DNA from: Hymenobacter elongatus
GTDB lineage: Bacteria > Bacteroidota > Bacteroidia > Cytophagales > Hymenobacteraceae
Direction: 5' to 3'
Assembly (NCBI RefSeq): GCF_004745955.1
Contig: NZ_SRLD01000002.1
Location: forward strand, 124,001 to 188,000
Length of the DNA: 64,000 bases
Below the pieces are notes generated by a model. The model saw only the letters and a program-made list of their open reading frames with translations, was not told the origin of the DNA and did no database searches. Below, piece by piece: positions 26,757 to 41,378 of this stretch. Positions within the stretch are counted from its first letter, which is position 1; every line of letters starts with the position of its first letter. The translations under genes were made by a program, and so were the position numbers.

Positions 26757-28031
26757 TCAGGCAGGTCGCCACCCCTTCCCTACTTGTTGCTGCCCTGACG
26801 TAATCCCGTTCAGGGCTAATAGAATAAAGAATAGAGAGTATGTTAGACCCACCTGAGTTTCTAAAGTATATTCAACTAAAAACGAGAGAGAGACAATGGT
26901 ATACTGGACTATGAGTAATGGCGCAAAGCGGGGCCAAGCCCACAACAGGGGATAATAGAAGCTCAACGTAAATAACAAAACTCCCACTAGCCCGAAGGCG
27001 ACTGCCAGATAGATAAATTGATTGTGAGGCATGATGTAGGACTCCTCGCGGATACTGGGGTAATCGGTACGATAGTGCACGGCCAACTCCTGTGTCATAT
27101 CAGCCTTGCTTACGCCAACCAGTGGATTGGCTTTAATAACCTTTGCTGCGACCTTATAGGAATAGACCCTAGCAACTAAGGAGTAATTGTTGGCAGCATC
27201 GACATTTTTTACTTCACCCAAGTCGGCTTGGGTGTTGACAAACTTGTTCCGGAACGTAGGAAAGCTCATATAGCTTACTACTAGCAGTAGCACAAGCGTG
27301 GCACCTACTATAGCCGCACGCTGGTACTGACGGGCACGGACAACCAACCAACCAATTATTAATATACCTACCGCATAGAATGTAACCAGCCCACTTCTGA
27401 CAGCAAGCAAGTGCTGAAACAGGGCCAGTAGTACTACGGCTACCAGCAATAACGACCGAATCTGCTTGTCGAGGTTGTCGAAGGCCAATAGAGCCAAAGC
27501 GGCTGCCGTAGCCAGCGTTACCATCAGGCTGAACCGGATGTGGTCAGGCTCCGTCGGCATAATCTTGGACCGCAGATACATGTCATTGATTTCTGTTGCA
27601 TGCAGCAAGTAGTTACTAGTACTCAGTAGAGCCGATACTACAACGCAGCTGATAAAGAGTATCCAGAGCAATTTCAGATACCGCGAGGGTAGTGCTGGCA
27701 GCAGCCAAAAAGCCAACGGTAACAGTAGGAAAGGAGATTGTAGAACCACGTCACGGATATATTCCTTCATGTTGGACTGCTCCGTTATGAAGCCCCCAGC
27801 CGCATGAAGGACAAAGACGCCCACCAACGCCGCATACATACGCCAATCATTACGCATGGGCTGCTCGGACCTATGCAACGTCGCGTAACAGAAGGCAGTT
27901 AGGGTCACTCCAATGATACCAATGCTGGGCAGAATTCGAAAAAAATTGGCAACGAACAAACCGATGATGATGAATGAGCAGAAAATGGCGGCGGCACCGG
28001 TGAGCCGAGGAACTGTGAGCAGTGACTTCAT
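26757..28031 (-). CDS. O-antigen ligase/polymerase family membrane protein
   Basis: 424 residues with about 11-12 hydrophobic segments. A long periplasmic loop near residues 265-335 contains NPLVGVSKADMTQELAVHYR and MPHNQFIYLAVAFGLVG, the Wzy_C-type motif (NP-x-GVG, HNxxL) of O-antigen ligases and polymerases. Such proteins join or polymerise polysaccharide at the periplasmic face of the inner membrane. It lies alone inside the ribosomal supercluster, between rpsJ and rplC, with a terminator before and a promoter after. It uses more rare codons and is more AT-rich than its neighbours by eye. It is a distant paralogue of the protein at 53677-54951. The 234-bp gap 26523-26756 holds only the rplC promoter and leader. 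Confidence 0.85.
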   Translation of the reverse strand: MKSLLTVPRLTGAAAIFCSFIIIGLFVANFFRILPSIGIIGVTLTAFCYATLHRSEQPMRNDWRMYAALVGVFVLHAAGGFITEQSNMKEYIRDVVLQSPFLLLPLAFWLLPALPSRYLKLLWILFISCVVVSALLSTSNYLLHATEINDMYLRSKIMPTEPDHIRFSLMVTLATAAALALLAFDNLDKQIRSLLLVAVVLLALFQHLLAVRSGLVTFYAVGILIIGWLVVRARQYQRAAIVGATLVLLLVVSYMSFPTFRNKFVNTQADLGEVKNVDAANNYSLVARVYSYKVAAKVIKANPLVGVSKADMTQELAVHYRTDYPSIREESYIMPHNQFIYLAVAFGLVGVLLFTLSFYYPLLWAWPRFAPLLIVQYTIVSLSFLVEYTLETQVGLTYSLFFILLALNGITSGQQQVGKGWRPA

Positions 28032-28126
28032 TATAAATACATCAGAAAGTAAGCTTGTCCATTAGCGCACCTAATAGTGCGGAATTGGTGTTGCAAGTTG
28101 AGTAGTATATATAAGAAAACACCCCA

Positions 28127-28152
28127 CCGGCTCTGAAACCGATGGGGTGTTT
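28127..28152 (-). terminator. Intrinsic terminator after rpsJ
   Basis: AAACACCCCA(T/C)CGG hairpin with 8-nt loop, followed on the minus strand by TTTTCTTAT. Lies 28 bp past the rpsJ stop and upstream of the O-antigen-ligase-family gene, closing the rpsL-rpsG-fusA-rpsJ unit. Confidence 0.82.
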
Positions 28153-28179
28153 ATTCTAATTATTTAATGAAACCGGTCC

Positions 28180-28485
28180 TCAGACTTTGATTTCAACGTC
28201 AACGCCGCTAGGCAGCTCAAGCTTCATCAGGGCGTCTACCGTCTTCGACGAAGTCGAGTAGATATCCACGAGGCGCTTGTAGGTGCAGAGCTGGAACTGC
28301 TCACGCGACTTCTTGTTCACGTGGGGCGAACGAAGAACGGTGAATTTTTCTTTGTCGGTCGGCAAGGGAATCGGCCCGCTTACGATAGCGCCCGTAGCCT
28401 TCACCGCCTTCACAATCTTCTCCGACGATTTGTCCACTAGGTTGTGGTCGTAGGATTTGAGTTTAATGCGAATTTTCTGGTTCAT
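28180..28485 (-). CDS. rpsJ: 30S ribosomal protein S10
   Basis: 101 residues. Binds 16S rRNA in the head and, with NusB, acts in antitermination. [16 protein letters not shown] and [28 protein letters not shown] (given in part) are diagnostic. Follows fusA by 21 bp. Confidence 0.98.
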   Translation of the reverse strand: MNQKIRIKLKSYDHNLVDKSSEKIVKAVKATGAIVSGPIPLPTDKEKFTVLRSPHVNKKSREQFQLCTYKRLVDIYSTSSKTVDALMKLELPSGVDVEIKV

Positions 28486-28506
28486 GTGATGTTGAGTGAA
28501 AGCGGA

Positions 28507-30651
28507 TTAGCGAATGGAGTTACCCTTCTGCTTGGCAATGATGCCTTCGGCAAGGTTTTGTGGTACCTGGTCGTAGTGCGAGAACGTGAGCGAAGCCGAA
28601 GCCCGACCTGACGAAATCGTACGCAGCGTCGTTACATAGCCGAACAACTCCGACAGCGGAACGTCAGCCTTGATAACGTTCAGACCACCTTTGGTATCCA
28701 AACCTTTCATGATACCGCGACGACGGTTAAGGTCACCGGTTACGGAACCCGTGTACTCGTCGGGCGAAACTACTTCTACGCCCATGATAGGCTCGAGCAG
28801 TTTCGGACCAGCCAAGCGACCAGCTTCGCGGAAACCACCACGGGCGGCAAGTTCGAACGACAGGGCGTCCGAGTCAACGTCGTGGTACGAACCGTAAAAC
28901 AGGCGCACGCGCATGCCTTCGATTGGGAAGCCAGCCAGTGGACCGTTCTTCATCGCCTCTTCGAAGCCTTTCTGAACCGGGGCAATGAATTCGCGCGGGA
29001 TAACACCACCGGTGATACCATTTACGAACTCCAGACCTGGCTTTTCCGGATCGGTTTCTTTCGGGCCCAGTTCGAACTGGATATCACCGAATTTACCACG
29101 ACCACCGGTCTGCTTCTTATAGGTTTCGCGGTGCTCCACCTTCTTGGTCAGAATCTCCTTGTAGGCTACCATCGGGGCACCCTGGTTGATTTCAACCTTG
29201 AACTCCCGACGCATACGGTCGATGATAATTTCAAGGTGAAGCTCACCCATGCCTTTCAGTACTGTCTGGCCCGTCTCAGGGTCCGTCTGTACTACCAGGG
29301 TAGGATCTTCTTCCACGAGTTTGGCAATGGCCATACCCATCTTATCCATGTCCGCCTGAGTTTTAGGCTCGATGGCGTAACCGATAACGGGCTCCGGGAA
29401 GCTCATCGACTCCAGTACCACGCGCGACTTCTCGTCGGTCAGCGTGTCACCGGTTTTGATGTCCTTGAAGCCTACACCCGCCGCAATATCACCCGCCTGG
29501 ATCTTGTCAATCGGGTTCTGCTTGTTGGAGTGCATCTGCATCAGGCGCGAAATACGCTCCTTCTTGTTCGTGCGGTTGTTGTGCACGTACGAGCCGGCAT
29601 CGAGCACGCCGCTGTAGCAGCGGAAGAAGCACAGACGACCAACGAAGGGGTCGGTAGCAATCTTGAACGCCAGGGCGGTGAACGGCTCGCTGTTGTCGGG
29701 GTGACGAATCACTTCAGCACCCGTGTCCGGGTCGGTACCAACGATGGCCGGCATGTCGAGCGGCGACGGCAGGTAAGCCATTACGCCATCCAGCATAGAC
29801 TGCACACCTTTGTTTTTGAAGGCCGAGCCGCACATTACGGGCGAGAACTTCATGTCGATAACCGCTTGGCGGATAACAACCATCATTTCTTCGCGGGTAA
29901 TGCTGTCCGGATCGTCAAAAAATTTCTCCAGCAGACGGTCGTCGTATTCGGCAACGCTTTCTACCAGTTTCTGACGCCACTCGGCTACGGTTTCCACCAG
30001 ATCCTCGGGAACCGGGATTTCGTGGTAGGCCTTGCCCTGGGTAGCATCATCCCATACGATAGCCTTACCAGTCAGCAAGTCGACAACACCCTTAAAGGTA
30101 TCTTCGGCACCGATTGGAATTTGCAGCGGCACGGGATTAGCGCCTAGCTTGTCTTTGATTTCGCTAACCGCCTTGAAGAAGTCAGCACCGGCACGGTCCA
30201 TCTTGTTGACGAAGCAGATGCGGGGCACCTTGTACTTGTCAGCCTGACGCCATACGGTTTCCGACTGCGGCTCAACGCCCGAAACGGCGCAGAACAGGGC
30301 AACGGCACCATCGAGTACACGCAGCGAGCGTTCAACTTCTACCGTGAAGTCAACGTGGCCGGGGGTATCAATCAGGTTGATTTTATACTGCTTGGTCTCC
30401 GGGGTAGGCTCGCCGTTGGCGTCCGTCGGGTAGTTCCAGAACGTGGTGGTAGCAGCCGAAGTGATGGTGATACCACGCTCCTGCTCCTGCTCCATCCAGT
30501 CCATCGTGGCGGCACCTTCGTGCACTTCCCCGATTTTGTGGGTCTTACCGGTGTAGTAGAGAATGCGCTCCGACGTCGTGGTCTTACCGGCGTCGATGTG
30601 CGCCATAATCCCGATGTTCCGGAGGTATTGCAGGTCTTTATTAACAGCCAT
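28507..30651 (-). CDS. fusA: Elongation factor G
   Basis: 714 residues from the ATG at 30651 ([14 protein letters not shown]); an upstream in-frame start at 30720 would run into the leader structure. Translocation GTPase. G1 AHIDAGKT (17-24), G2 region [12 protein letters not shown]3 DTPGHVDF, G4 NKMDRAG. Domain IV loop region ([15 protein letters not shown]) and domain V are complete. Normal length for EF-G1. Confidence 0.98.
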   Translation of the reverse strand: MAVNKDLQYLRNIGIMAHIDAGKTTTSERILYYTGKTHKIGEVHEGAATMDWMEQEQERGITITSAATTTFWNYPTDANGEPTPETKQYKINLIDTPGHVDFTVEVERSLRVLDGAVALFCAVSGVEPQSETVWRQADKYKVPRICFVNKMDRAGADFFKAVSEIKDKLGANPVPLQIPIGAEDTFKGVVDLLTGKAIVWDDATQGKAYHEIPVPEDLVETVAEWRQKLVESVAEYDDRLLEKFFDDPDSITREEMMVVIRQAVIDMKFSPVMCGSAFKNKGVQSMLDGVMAYLPSPLDMPAIVGTDPDTGAEVIRHPDNSEPFTALAFKIATDPFVGRLCFFRCYSGVLDAGSYVHNNRTNKKERISRLMQMHSNKQNPIDKIQAGDIAAGVGFKDIKTGDTLTDEKSRVVLESMSFPEPVIGYAIEPKTQADMDKMGMAIAKLVEEDPTLVVQTDPETGQTVLKGMGELHLEIIIDRMRREFKVEINQGAPMVAYKEILTKKVEHRETYKKQTGGRGKFGDIQFELGPKETDPEKPGLEFVNGITGGVIPREFIAPVQKGFEEAMKNGPLAGFPIEGMRVRLFYGSYHDVDSDALSFELAARGGFREAGRLAGPKLLEPIMGVEVVSPDEYTGSVTGDLNRRRGIMKGLDTKGGLNVIKADVPLSELFGYVTTLRTISSGRASASLTFSHYDQVPQNLAEGIIAKQKGNSIR

Positions 30652-30673
30652 TGCTTTTATTGATGTCTTAGAT

Positions 30674-30752
30674 AGGTAAGGCCTTAAGGTCTCGGGTTCG
30701 TCAACAGAATAATCCGCCAAAAAAATCCAAGTCCTTAAGACCTCAAATACCT
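30674..30752 (-). promoter_or_regulatory. Imperfect stem in the rpsG-fusA spacer
   Basis: AGGTA/TACCT at the base and AGG(C/T)CTTAAGG(T/A)CT arms pair across most of the 112-bp spacer between rpsG and fusA, with a 4-nt bulge. In E. coli the str operon is regulated by S7 binding to an intercistronic structure, although that one lies between rpsL and rpsG. A similar role here is inference. Confidence 0.45.
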
Positions 30753-30763
30753 AATAACGATTG

Positions 30764-31231
30764 TTAGAAGCGGAAGTGCGAGAAGGCCTTGTTGGCTTCA
30801 GCCATGCGGTGGGTGTCGTCCTTCTTTTTCACGGAAGCACCTTCCCCTTTCGCAGCAGCAATGATTTCGCCAGCCAGCTTGTCCTTCATGGTTTTTTCAC
30901 CACGACGACGAGCATACTGAATCATCCACTTAGCACCTACCGAGATACGACGGTCGGGGCGAACTTCGATTGGCACCTGGAAAGTAGCACCACCTACGCG
31001 GCGGCTCTTTACTTCGACAGTTGGCATTACGTTGTTCAGCGCCTTGCGCCACATTTCCAGGCCGTTTTCCTTGGTGCGCTGCTCAACAAGCTCGCAGGCA
31101 TCGTAGAAAATGGTGTAGGCCAGGTTTTTCTTTCCATCATACATCATGTAGTTGACGAAACGAGTTACCAGCGTTTCCTTGTACTTCGGATCGGGAAGCA
31201 GGATGCGCTTCTTTGGTTTTGACTTTCTCAT
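30764..31231 (-). CDS. rpsG: 30S ribosomal protein S7
   Basis: 155 residues. Primary binder of the 16S 3' domain, at the E site. [17 protein letters not shown] and [20 protein letters not shown], then [16 protein letters not shown], are family features. Standard place between rpsL and fusA. Confidence 0.98.
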   Translation of the reverse strand: MRKSKPKKRILLPDPKYKETLVTRFVNYMMYDGKKNLAYTIFYDACELVEQRTKENGLEMWRKALNNVMPTVEVKSRRVGGATFQVPIEVRPDRRISVGAKWMIQYARRRGEKTMKDKLAGEIIAAAKGEGASVKKKDDTHRMAEANKAFSHFRF

Positions 31232-31317
31232 GAATTTAGAAATGAGTGTAAAGCAGCGGGAAGTGGGATAAGAACCATGTGCTATCCGGCACTACGCGCT
31301 ACCTCACTCGTATTCAA

Positions 31318-31746
31318 TTACTTTTTCTTGCCGGGAGCTGGTTTGCCGCCTTTGCCCGTTGCAACAGGCTGACCTGGCTTCGGACGCTTGGCGCCATACT
31401 TCGAACGACGCTGGGTACGGCCACCCACACCAGCGGTGTCGAGGGCACCACGGATGATGTGGTAACGCACGCCGGGAAGGTCTTTCACACGCCCACCACG
31501 GATCAGCACGATGCTGTGCTCCTGCAGGTTGTGGCCTTCACCTGGGATGTAGGCGTTAACTTCCTTACCGTTGGTGAGGCGCACACGGGCCACTTTACGC
31601 ATAGCCGAGTTCGGCTTTTTGGGCGTGGTGGTGTACACACGGGTGCAAACGCCACGGCGCTGCGGGCACGAGTCAAGAGCCGGCGACTTCGACTTCGTCG
31701 TCAGCTTCTCGCGGCCTTTTCGTACTAATTGGTTAATGGTAGGCAT
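31318..31746 (-). CDS. rpsL: 30S ribosomal protein S12
   Basis: 142 residues, decoding-centre protein. [12 protein letters not shown], the [18 protein letters not shown] loop and [18 protein letters not shown] are present. The lysines linked to streptomycin resistance when mutated are wild type (TPKKPNSA and GGRVKDLPG). The C-terminal Lys/Gly/Pro-rich tail ([12 protein letters not shown]) is longer than in E. coli. Confidence 0.98.
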   Translation of the reverse strand: MPTINQLVRKGREKLTTKSKSPALDSCPQRRGVCTRVYTTTPKKPNSAMRKVARVRLTNGKEVNAYIPGEGHNLQEHSIVLIRGGRVKDLPGVRYHIIRGALDTAGVGGRTQRRSKYGAKRPKPGQPVATGKGGKPAPGKKK

Positions 31747-31795
31747 CTACGGAATGGTTTGTCAAGGAGGGTTCTCTCCCAAAAAATTAGGCTTG

Positions 31796-31827
31796 CAAAG
31801 GTATAGAAGTCAGGCTAGAATAGCAAA
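31796..31827 (-). promoter_or_regulatory. Strong Bacteroidota promoter of the str operon
   Basis: TTTG (31827-31824), 20 bp, TACCTTTG (31803-31796): an essentially perfect -33/-7 match, 49 bp upstream of the rpsL ATG. It would drive rpsL, rpsG, fusA and rpsJ. Confidence 0.82.
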
Positions 31828-31897
31828 CAGGTTGAAGTAGTTTGTTTTAGATAAGAAGGAAAGCGGTGAGTAGTGTCTGCTGGCCGCCTTGTCCAAT

Positions 31898-31939
31898 CAG
31901 ACAGCAGCCCTGCCAACTTGGCCGCAGGGCTGCTGTCTG
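31898..31939 (-). terminator. Perfect 16-bp hairpin between DUF3467 gene and rpsL
   Basis: CAGACAGCAGCCCTGC pairs exactly with its complement around a 10-nt loop, 30 bp after the DUF3467 stop. No T run follows on the minus strand, so termination would be inefficient or factor-dependent; it may protect the mRNA 3' end. Confidence 0.6.
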
Positions 31940-31969
31940 AGATAACGCCGGGGTTACCTGGAGCTGAGA

Positions 31970-32308
31970 TTAGGCCTCTCCCATCGTTCCACCAAACCCC
32001 ATTGGATAACTGGGCATATCAGGCTGTTGCTTGATGGCTCCGAAGGTTTGTTCGAACCGCTCGATATTGTCTGCCAGAGCTGACAACAGGCGCTTAGCAT
32101 GTTCAGGAGTAACTATGATGCGGGCTTTCACTTTGGCTTTGGGCAAGCCGGGCATCAGGCGAATGAAGTCGATGACAAACTCGCTGCTGCTGTGCGCTAT
32201 CATGGCCAGGTTGGCATATTCGCCCTCAGCAATTGCTTCCGACAGTTCGATGTTGATGGCGTTCGGGTCTTGAGGTGCGTTGTGGTCGGGTTGGGTTGAT
32301 TGATCCAT
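31970..32308 (-). CDS. DUF3467 protein
   Basis: 112 residues, no signal peptide or membrane segment. The IELSEAIAEGEYANLAMIAHSSSEFVIDFIRLMPGLPKAKVKARIIVTPEHAKRLL region (given only as a span, residues 20-75) matches the small DUF3467 family known from Bacteroidota and some other phyla. Function is not established. It sits between rpoC and rpsL; 279 bp separate it from rpoC, and the rpoC terminator lies in that gap. Its position in the transcription/translation cluster hints at a housekeeping role (inference). Confidence 0.85.
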   Translation of the reverse strand: MDQSTQPDHNAPQDPNAINIELSEAIAEGEYANLAMIAHSSSEFVIDFIRLMPGLPKAKVKARIIVTPEHAKRLLSALADNIERFEQTFGAIKQQPDMPSYPMGFGGTMGEA

Positions 32309-32539
32309 TTTGAATTGATTCGGTTGTTTCCAGCGATTAAGTATTTATTCTACCCGTGCAAGGAATTGGGCCCATACGAGTTGTGAGGATAATACCCCAG
32401 CCGTTCTGCTACGCCCCTTCTACACACGTTGAGGCTTACAACGAAAGTAGTAACAATAAAGCCGTACCTCAGAAAGCTTAGGGTGCTGGCTGGTGCAAGG
32501 AAAAAACAGTTTTTACTATCCGCTTCATATGGGCAAAGA

Positions 32540-32571
32540 AAAAGCCGACCGGATTGCTCCAGTCGGCTTTT
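32540..32571 (-). terminator. Intrinsic terminator of rpoBC
   Basis: AAAAGCCGAC pairs with GTCGGCTTTT around a 12-nt loop, with T runs on either side, 16 bp after the rpoC stop. Confidence 0.85.
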
Positions 32572-32587
32572 CTTGCTTTACTACAGC

Positions 32588-36937
<4,350 letters not shown>

Positions 36938-37282
36938 TCGATTGTTGTTAAGCTGTTAGCTGTTGGCTTTTAGCTGCCTGTTTCTTCCCTACTCGTCAGA
37001 GAGGCGCAAGAAATAGAACAGTTCGACTCCGGCAAAAGTGCTCTGCGGAACAGATAGGTATGCTGCGCAGTAGATTTCAGCAGGTCTTAATCGTAAAATG
37101 TATCGGCATAAAACCCGCAAGTCGGTTTTGCCGGCCGGGCTACTCAGCGTTGAGCGTCGTTCTGACCATATCTCGAAACGACCCCTGAGCAACCTTACTG
37201 CCGGAACACCTACTCGCGGGTTCTGGAAAGCCAGAAAAAGTAACTGCCAACATCGAAACGCCAGCAGCTACCCATCTATAAA
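36938..37282. other. Unusually long rpoB-rpoC spacer
   Basis: 345 bp without a credible gene. It includes four heptad units at 36951-36978 (AGCTGTT, AGCTGTT, GGCTTTT, AGCTGCC), close to the rpoC start, of a simple-repeat type I associate with Bacteroidota intergenic regions, and a weak hairpin (AAAACC/GGTTTT, 37110-37129). No TAnnTTTG box was found. Two short open frames here (67 and 62 codons) look random and are not called. Confidence 0.7.
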
Positions 37283-40200
37283 CTAGTCAAGCGTGATTTC
37301 CAGGGCCAGACCGCGCAACTCGTGGATGAGTACGTTGAATGACTCGGGAATATTCGGCTTCGGCAGTACGTCGCCTTTCACGATAGCCTCGTAGGCCTTC
37401 GCACGACCTACCACGTCATCCGACTTCACGGTCAGGATTTCCTGCAGTACGTTCGACGCACCGAAGGCCTCCAAAGCCCACACTTCCATTTCGCCGAAGC
37501 GCTGACCACCGAACTGTGCCTTACCACCCAGCGGCTGCTGCGTGATGAGCGAGTACGGCCCGATCGAACGAGCGTGCATCTTGTCGTCGACAAGGTGGCC
37601 CAGCTTCAGCATATAGATCACCCCTACCGTTACCGGCTGGTCGAACTGCTGGCCGGTCAGACCGTCGTGCAGATACGAACGACCGAAGATGGGCAACCCA
37701 GCTTCAGCCAGCTCTTTGGATACTTCCTCTTCGGTAGCACCGTCAAAAATTGGCGTCGCGTAGGTGCGACCCAGCTTGAGGCCGGCCCAGCCCAGTACGG
37801 TTTCGTAGATCTGCCCGATGTTCATCCGGCTTGGTACGCCCAGCGGGTTCAGCACGATGTCCATTGGAGTGCCATCAGCCAGGAACGGCATGTCCTCATC
37901 GCGCACGATGCGGGCTACCACCCCTTTGTTACCGTGACGACCAGCCATTTTATCACCTACCTTCAGCTTGCGCTTCTTGGCGATGTATACTTTGGCCAGC
38001 TGTACGATACCGGCGGGCAGTTCATCACCTACTTCCAACGTAAACCGGTCACGCTTGAAACGAGCAGTAATGGTATTACGGCGCTTAGCGTAGTTTTTCA
38101 CCAGCTGCAACACCATGCCATTCACCTTCTCGTCGGCGGTCCAGCCTTCCAGGATCAGGTCCTTGAACATGTTCACCTCTTCCGGAACGGCGTAGTTGCT
38201 TTCGTCCTTGTAAGGGTTCTTCTCGGGGAAGAGAGCGTCAGCGACGTTCTTCTTACCAAATTTCACCCCCTTGGTCAGGATTTCGTCGCCAAACTTATGC
38301 TTCACGCCCTGCGAAGTCTTGCCTTCCAGCAGCTGCACCAGTTTCTCAACCATCACGGCTTTCACCCCGCGTAGCTCCTTGGCATAGGAATCCTTCAGCT
38401 CTTCTACTTCCTTCTTCGACTTGGCCCGGAGGTTTTTGTCTTTTTTCGGACGCGAGAATAGCTTGGTTCCAATTACTACACCCTGCAAAGATGGCGGCGC
38501 CTTAAGCGAAGCATCTTTCACATCACCGGCTTTGTCACCGAAGATGGCACGGAGCAGTTTCTCTTCCGGAGTCGGATCGGTTTCGCCCTTCGGCGTAATC
38601 TTACCAATCAGGATGTCTCCTTCCTTCACCTCAGCGCCCAAACGGATAATGCCGTTGTCATCGAGGTTGCGGACGGCTTCTTCGCTTACGTTCGGAATCT
38701 CCGACGTCAGCTCTTCCTCACCACGCTTGGTTTCGCGCACCTCAAGTTCAAACTCCTCAATGTGAATTGAGGTGAAGATGTCGTCACGAACGACACGCTC
38801 CGAAATAACGATGGCATCCTCGAAGTTGTAACCCTGCCATGGCATAAAGGCCACCTGCATGTTACGCCCCAGAGCCAGTTCACCCTTGTTCGTGCCGTAG
38901 CCTTCGCAAAGCGGCTCACCTTTGGTCACGCGCTGGCCTTTCTTTACCAGCGGTGTCAGGTTGATGCACGTATCCTGGTTGGTCCGACGGAACTTGATCA
39001 GGTCGTACGATATCTTCTCAGCGTCGAAGCTTACCAAGATATCATCTGCCGTCAGGTCATATTTCACGACGATACGGTTGGCATCAACGTAATCAATTAC
39101 GCCATTGCCCTCAGCTACTACCAGCGTGCGCGAGTCAATAGCGGTGCGGCCTTCCAAGCCCGTGCCCACGATAGGGGCCTGCGGACGGAGCAGCGGTACA
39201 GCCTGACGTTGCATGTTCGAGCCCATCAGAGCGCGGTTGGCGTCATCGTGTTCCAAGAACGGAATCAAGGAAGCAGCCACCGATACAATCTGGTTCGGGG
39301 CAACGTCCATATAGCTGTATTCGTCGGGACCTACCACGGGGAAGTCACCTTCGAAACGGCCTTTTACCAGCTCGTTGATGAAGTTACCGTTCTCATCGAT
39401 GCGGGCGTTGGCCTGCGCGATGTGGTGGGTATCTTCTTCTTCGGCGGTCAGGTACTTTACATTCGAGCTGGTGTCCACCTTGCCGCTCTCCACCGTGCGG
39501 TAGGGCGTTTCGATGAAGCCCATCGAGTTCACGCGGGCGTGCACGCACAGCGACGAAATCAGACCAATGTTTGGTCCTTCCGGCGTTTCGATGGTGCAAA
39601 GACGACCGTAGTGCGTGTAGTGAACGTCCCGTACTTCGAAACCAGCCCGCTCACGCGACAGACCTCCCGGCCCCAGTGCCGATACGCGACGTTTGTGCGT
39701 CACCTCGGCTAGCGGGTTGGTTTGGTCCATGAACTGCGACAGCTGGTTGGTGCCGAAGAAGGAGTTGATTACCGATGACAGCGTCCGGGCGTTGATCAGG
39801 TCAACAGGCTTAAAGTCCTCATTGTCCCGCACGTTCATGCGCTCCTTAATGGTACGAGCCATCCGGGCCAAGCCTACGCCAAACTGGGCATACAACTGCT
39901 CACCCACGGTACGCACCCGGCGGTTTGACAAGTGGTCAATGTCGTCGACTACAGCCTTCGAGTTGATCAGGCCGATCAGGTATTTTACAATCAGGACGAT
40001 GTCCTCATTGGTCAGTACCCGAGCTTCCCAGTTCTTGTCGAGGCCGAGCTTCTTATTGATACGGTAGCGGCCTACGTCCCCAAGGTCGTAGCGCTTGTCC
40101 GAGAAAAACAGTTTTTGGATGATGTCGCGGGCAGTTTCTTCATCGGGTGCTTCCGTGTTCCGGAGCTGACGATAGATTTGCTCCACGGCTTCCTTCTCCG

Positions 40201-41173
40201 AGTTGGAGTTGTCTTTCTGCAGCGTATTGTAAATAATTGCGAAGTCCGCAATGTTCACGTTCTCGCGGTGCAGAATTACCGACTTGGCACCAGCATTCAG
40301 GATGGTGTCGATGTCGTCCTCCTCGATGGTCGAGTCGCGCTCCAGCAGCACTTCGTTCCGGTCGATAGATACCACTTCGCCGGTATCCTCGTCTACGAAG
40401 TCTTCCGTCCAAGTGCGCAGCACCCGGGCAGCCAGCTTGCGGCCGACGGCTTTCTTCAAAGCCTTCTTCTCAGCCTTCACTTCCTCCGACAAACCGAACA
40501 GGTCCAGAATGTCTTTGTCGGTACCGTAGCCGATGGCGCGGAGCAGAGTCGTTACCGGGAATTTCTTCTTCCGGTCAATGTAGGCGTACATTACGTTGTT
40601 CACGTCCGTGGCAAACTCAATCCACGAACCTTTGAACGGAATAATACGGGCTGAATACAGCTTCGTACCGTTGGTGTGCTTGCTCTGGGCAAAGAACACA
40701 CCCGGTGAGCGGTGCAGCTGCGAAACGATAACCCGCTCTGCCCCGTTAATGACGAACGAGCCTTTTTCGGTCATGTAGGGAATATTTCCCAAGAACACTT
40801 CCTGCTCAATCGTTTCAAAATCCTCGTTGTCCGAGTCATTGCAGACCAGGCGCAACTTAGCTTTTAACGGCACTGAATAGGTTAGACCACGGTCGATACA
40901 CTCGTCAACCGAATACTTCGGCGGATCGACATGGTAATCCATGAAGGTCAGCACGAAATTTTCCCGCGAGTCCGAGATGGGGAAGTTCTCAGCGAATACC
41001 TTGAATAGGCCTTCGTCGGTGCGGCTTTCGGCCGCCGTCTCCAACTGGAAGAAATCCATGAACGAGCGAACTTGCACGTCCAGGAAATCCGGATACTCGA
41101 TAACTTTCTTAATCTTGGCGAAGTTGATTCGCTCGTCGACTTTCTGCAAAGCCTGTGCTTTCGGTGTAGCCAA
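37283..41173 (-). CDS. rpoB: RNA polymerase subunit beta (TTG start)
   Basis: 1296 residues. The start is TTG at 41173: the encoded [10 protein letters not shown] resembles other Bacteroidota RpoB N-termini, no ATG lies in frame between it and the upstream stop, and the first internal Met is at residue 39. The rifampicin region ([27 protein letters not shown]) is wild type. [16 protein letters not shown] near residue 1080 and the C-terminal [11 protein letters not shown] block are conserved. Cotranscribed with rplL upstream across an attenuator-like hairpin. Confidence 0.97.
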   Translation of the reverse strand: MATPKAQALQKVDERINFAKIKKVIEYPDFLDVQVRSFMDFFQLETAAESRTDEGLFKVFAENFPISDSRENFVLTFMDYHVDPPKYSVDECIDRGLTYSVPLKAKLRLVCNDSDNEDFETIEQEVFLGNIPYMTEKGSFVINGAERVIVSQLHRSPGVFFAQSKHTNGTKLYSARIIPFKGSWIEFATDVNNVMYAYIDRKKKFPVTTLLRAIGYGTDKDILDLFGLSEEVKAEKKALKKAVGRKLAARVLRTWTEDFVDEDTGEVVSIDRNEVLLERDSTIEEDDIDTILNAGAKSVILHRENVNIADFAIIYNTLQKDNSNSEKEAVEQIYRQLRNTEAPDEETARDIIQKLFFSDKRYDLGDVGRYRINKKLGLDKNWEARVLTNEDIVLIVKYLIGLINSKAVVDDIDHLSNRRVRTVGEQLYAQFGVGLARMARTIKERMNVRDNEDFKPVDLINARTLSSVINSFFGTNQLSQFMDQTNPLAEVTHKRRVSALGPGGLSRERAGFEVRDVHYTHYGRLCTIETPEGPNIGLISSLCVHARVNSMGFIETPYRTVESGKVDTSSNVKYLTAEEEDTHHIAQANARIDENGNFINELVKGRFEGDFPVVGPDEYSYMDVAPNQIVSVAASLIPFLEHDDANRALMGSNMQRQAVPLLRPQAPIVGTGLEGRTAIDSRTLVVAEGNGVIDYVDANRIVVKYDLTADDILVSFDAEKISYDLIKFRRTNQDTCINLTPLVKKGQRVTKGEPLCEGYGTNKGELALGRNMQVAFMPWQGYNFEDAIVISERVVRDDIFTSIHIEEFELEVRETKRGEEELTSEIPNVSEEAVRNLDDNGIIRLGAEVKEGDILIGKITPKGETDPTPEEKLLRAIFGDKAGDVKDASLKAPPSLQGVVIGTKLFSRPKKDKNLRAKSKKEVEELKDSYAKELRGVKAVMVEKLVQLLEGKTSQGVKHKFGDEILTKGVKFGKKNVADALFPEKNPYKDESNYAVPEEVNMFKDLILEGWTADEKVNGMVLQLVKNYAKRRNTITARFKRDRFTLEVGDELPAGIVQLAKVYIAKKRKLKVGDKMAGRHGNKGVVARIVRDEDMPFLADGTPMDIVLNPLGVPSRMNIGQIYETVLGWAGLKLGRTYATPIFDGATEEEVSKELAEAGLPIFGRSYLHDGLTGQQFDQPVTVGVIYMLKLGHLVDDKMHARSIGPYSLITQQPLGGKAQFGGQRFGEMEVWALEAFGASNVLQEILTVKSDDVVGRAKAYEAIVKGDVLPKPNIPESFNVLIHELRGLALEITLD

Positions 41174-41307
41174 TGCGTTGAAGGTTAAAAATGGACACTG
41201 AAGCGTACTATACTATTGGCAAACTCTTGCCACTTTCCCGTCTGTTGCCTGTAGGCACAAAAAGCCGCAATGCGGCATCTGAGGGCAATTTGGCAAAGCT
41301 CGTAGTC

Positions 41308-41359
41308 TACAAACAGGAAAAGACCTGGCTTAGTTGCCAGGCCTATCCTTGTTTGTAAG
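41308..41359 (-). terminator. Attenuator-like hairpin between rplL and rpoB
   Basis: Inner stem CCTGGC/GCCAGG with a 5-6-nt loop, followed on the minus strand by TCTTTT, inside an outer stem ACAAACA/TGTTTGT. It sits 20 bp after the rplL stop and well upstream of rpoB. In E. coli an attenuator at this same place reduces rpoBC expression relative to L7/L12. No promoter box was found between here and rpoB, which supports partial read-through. Confidence 0.65.
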
Positions 41360-41378
41360 AGAAAAAGCGCGGGGCAGC

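Noticed and set aside
28882-30147. Plus-strand 421-codon open frame opposite fusA
   Set aside because: Antisense shadow of fusA with no recognisable domain.
36989-37192. 67-codon minus-strand frame in the rpoB-rpoC spacer
   Set aside because: No family resemblance, no start context, Arg/Ser-rich random composition.
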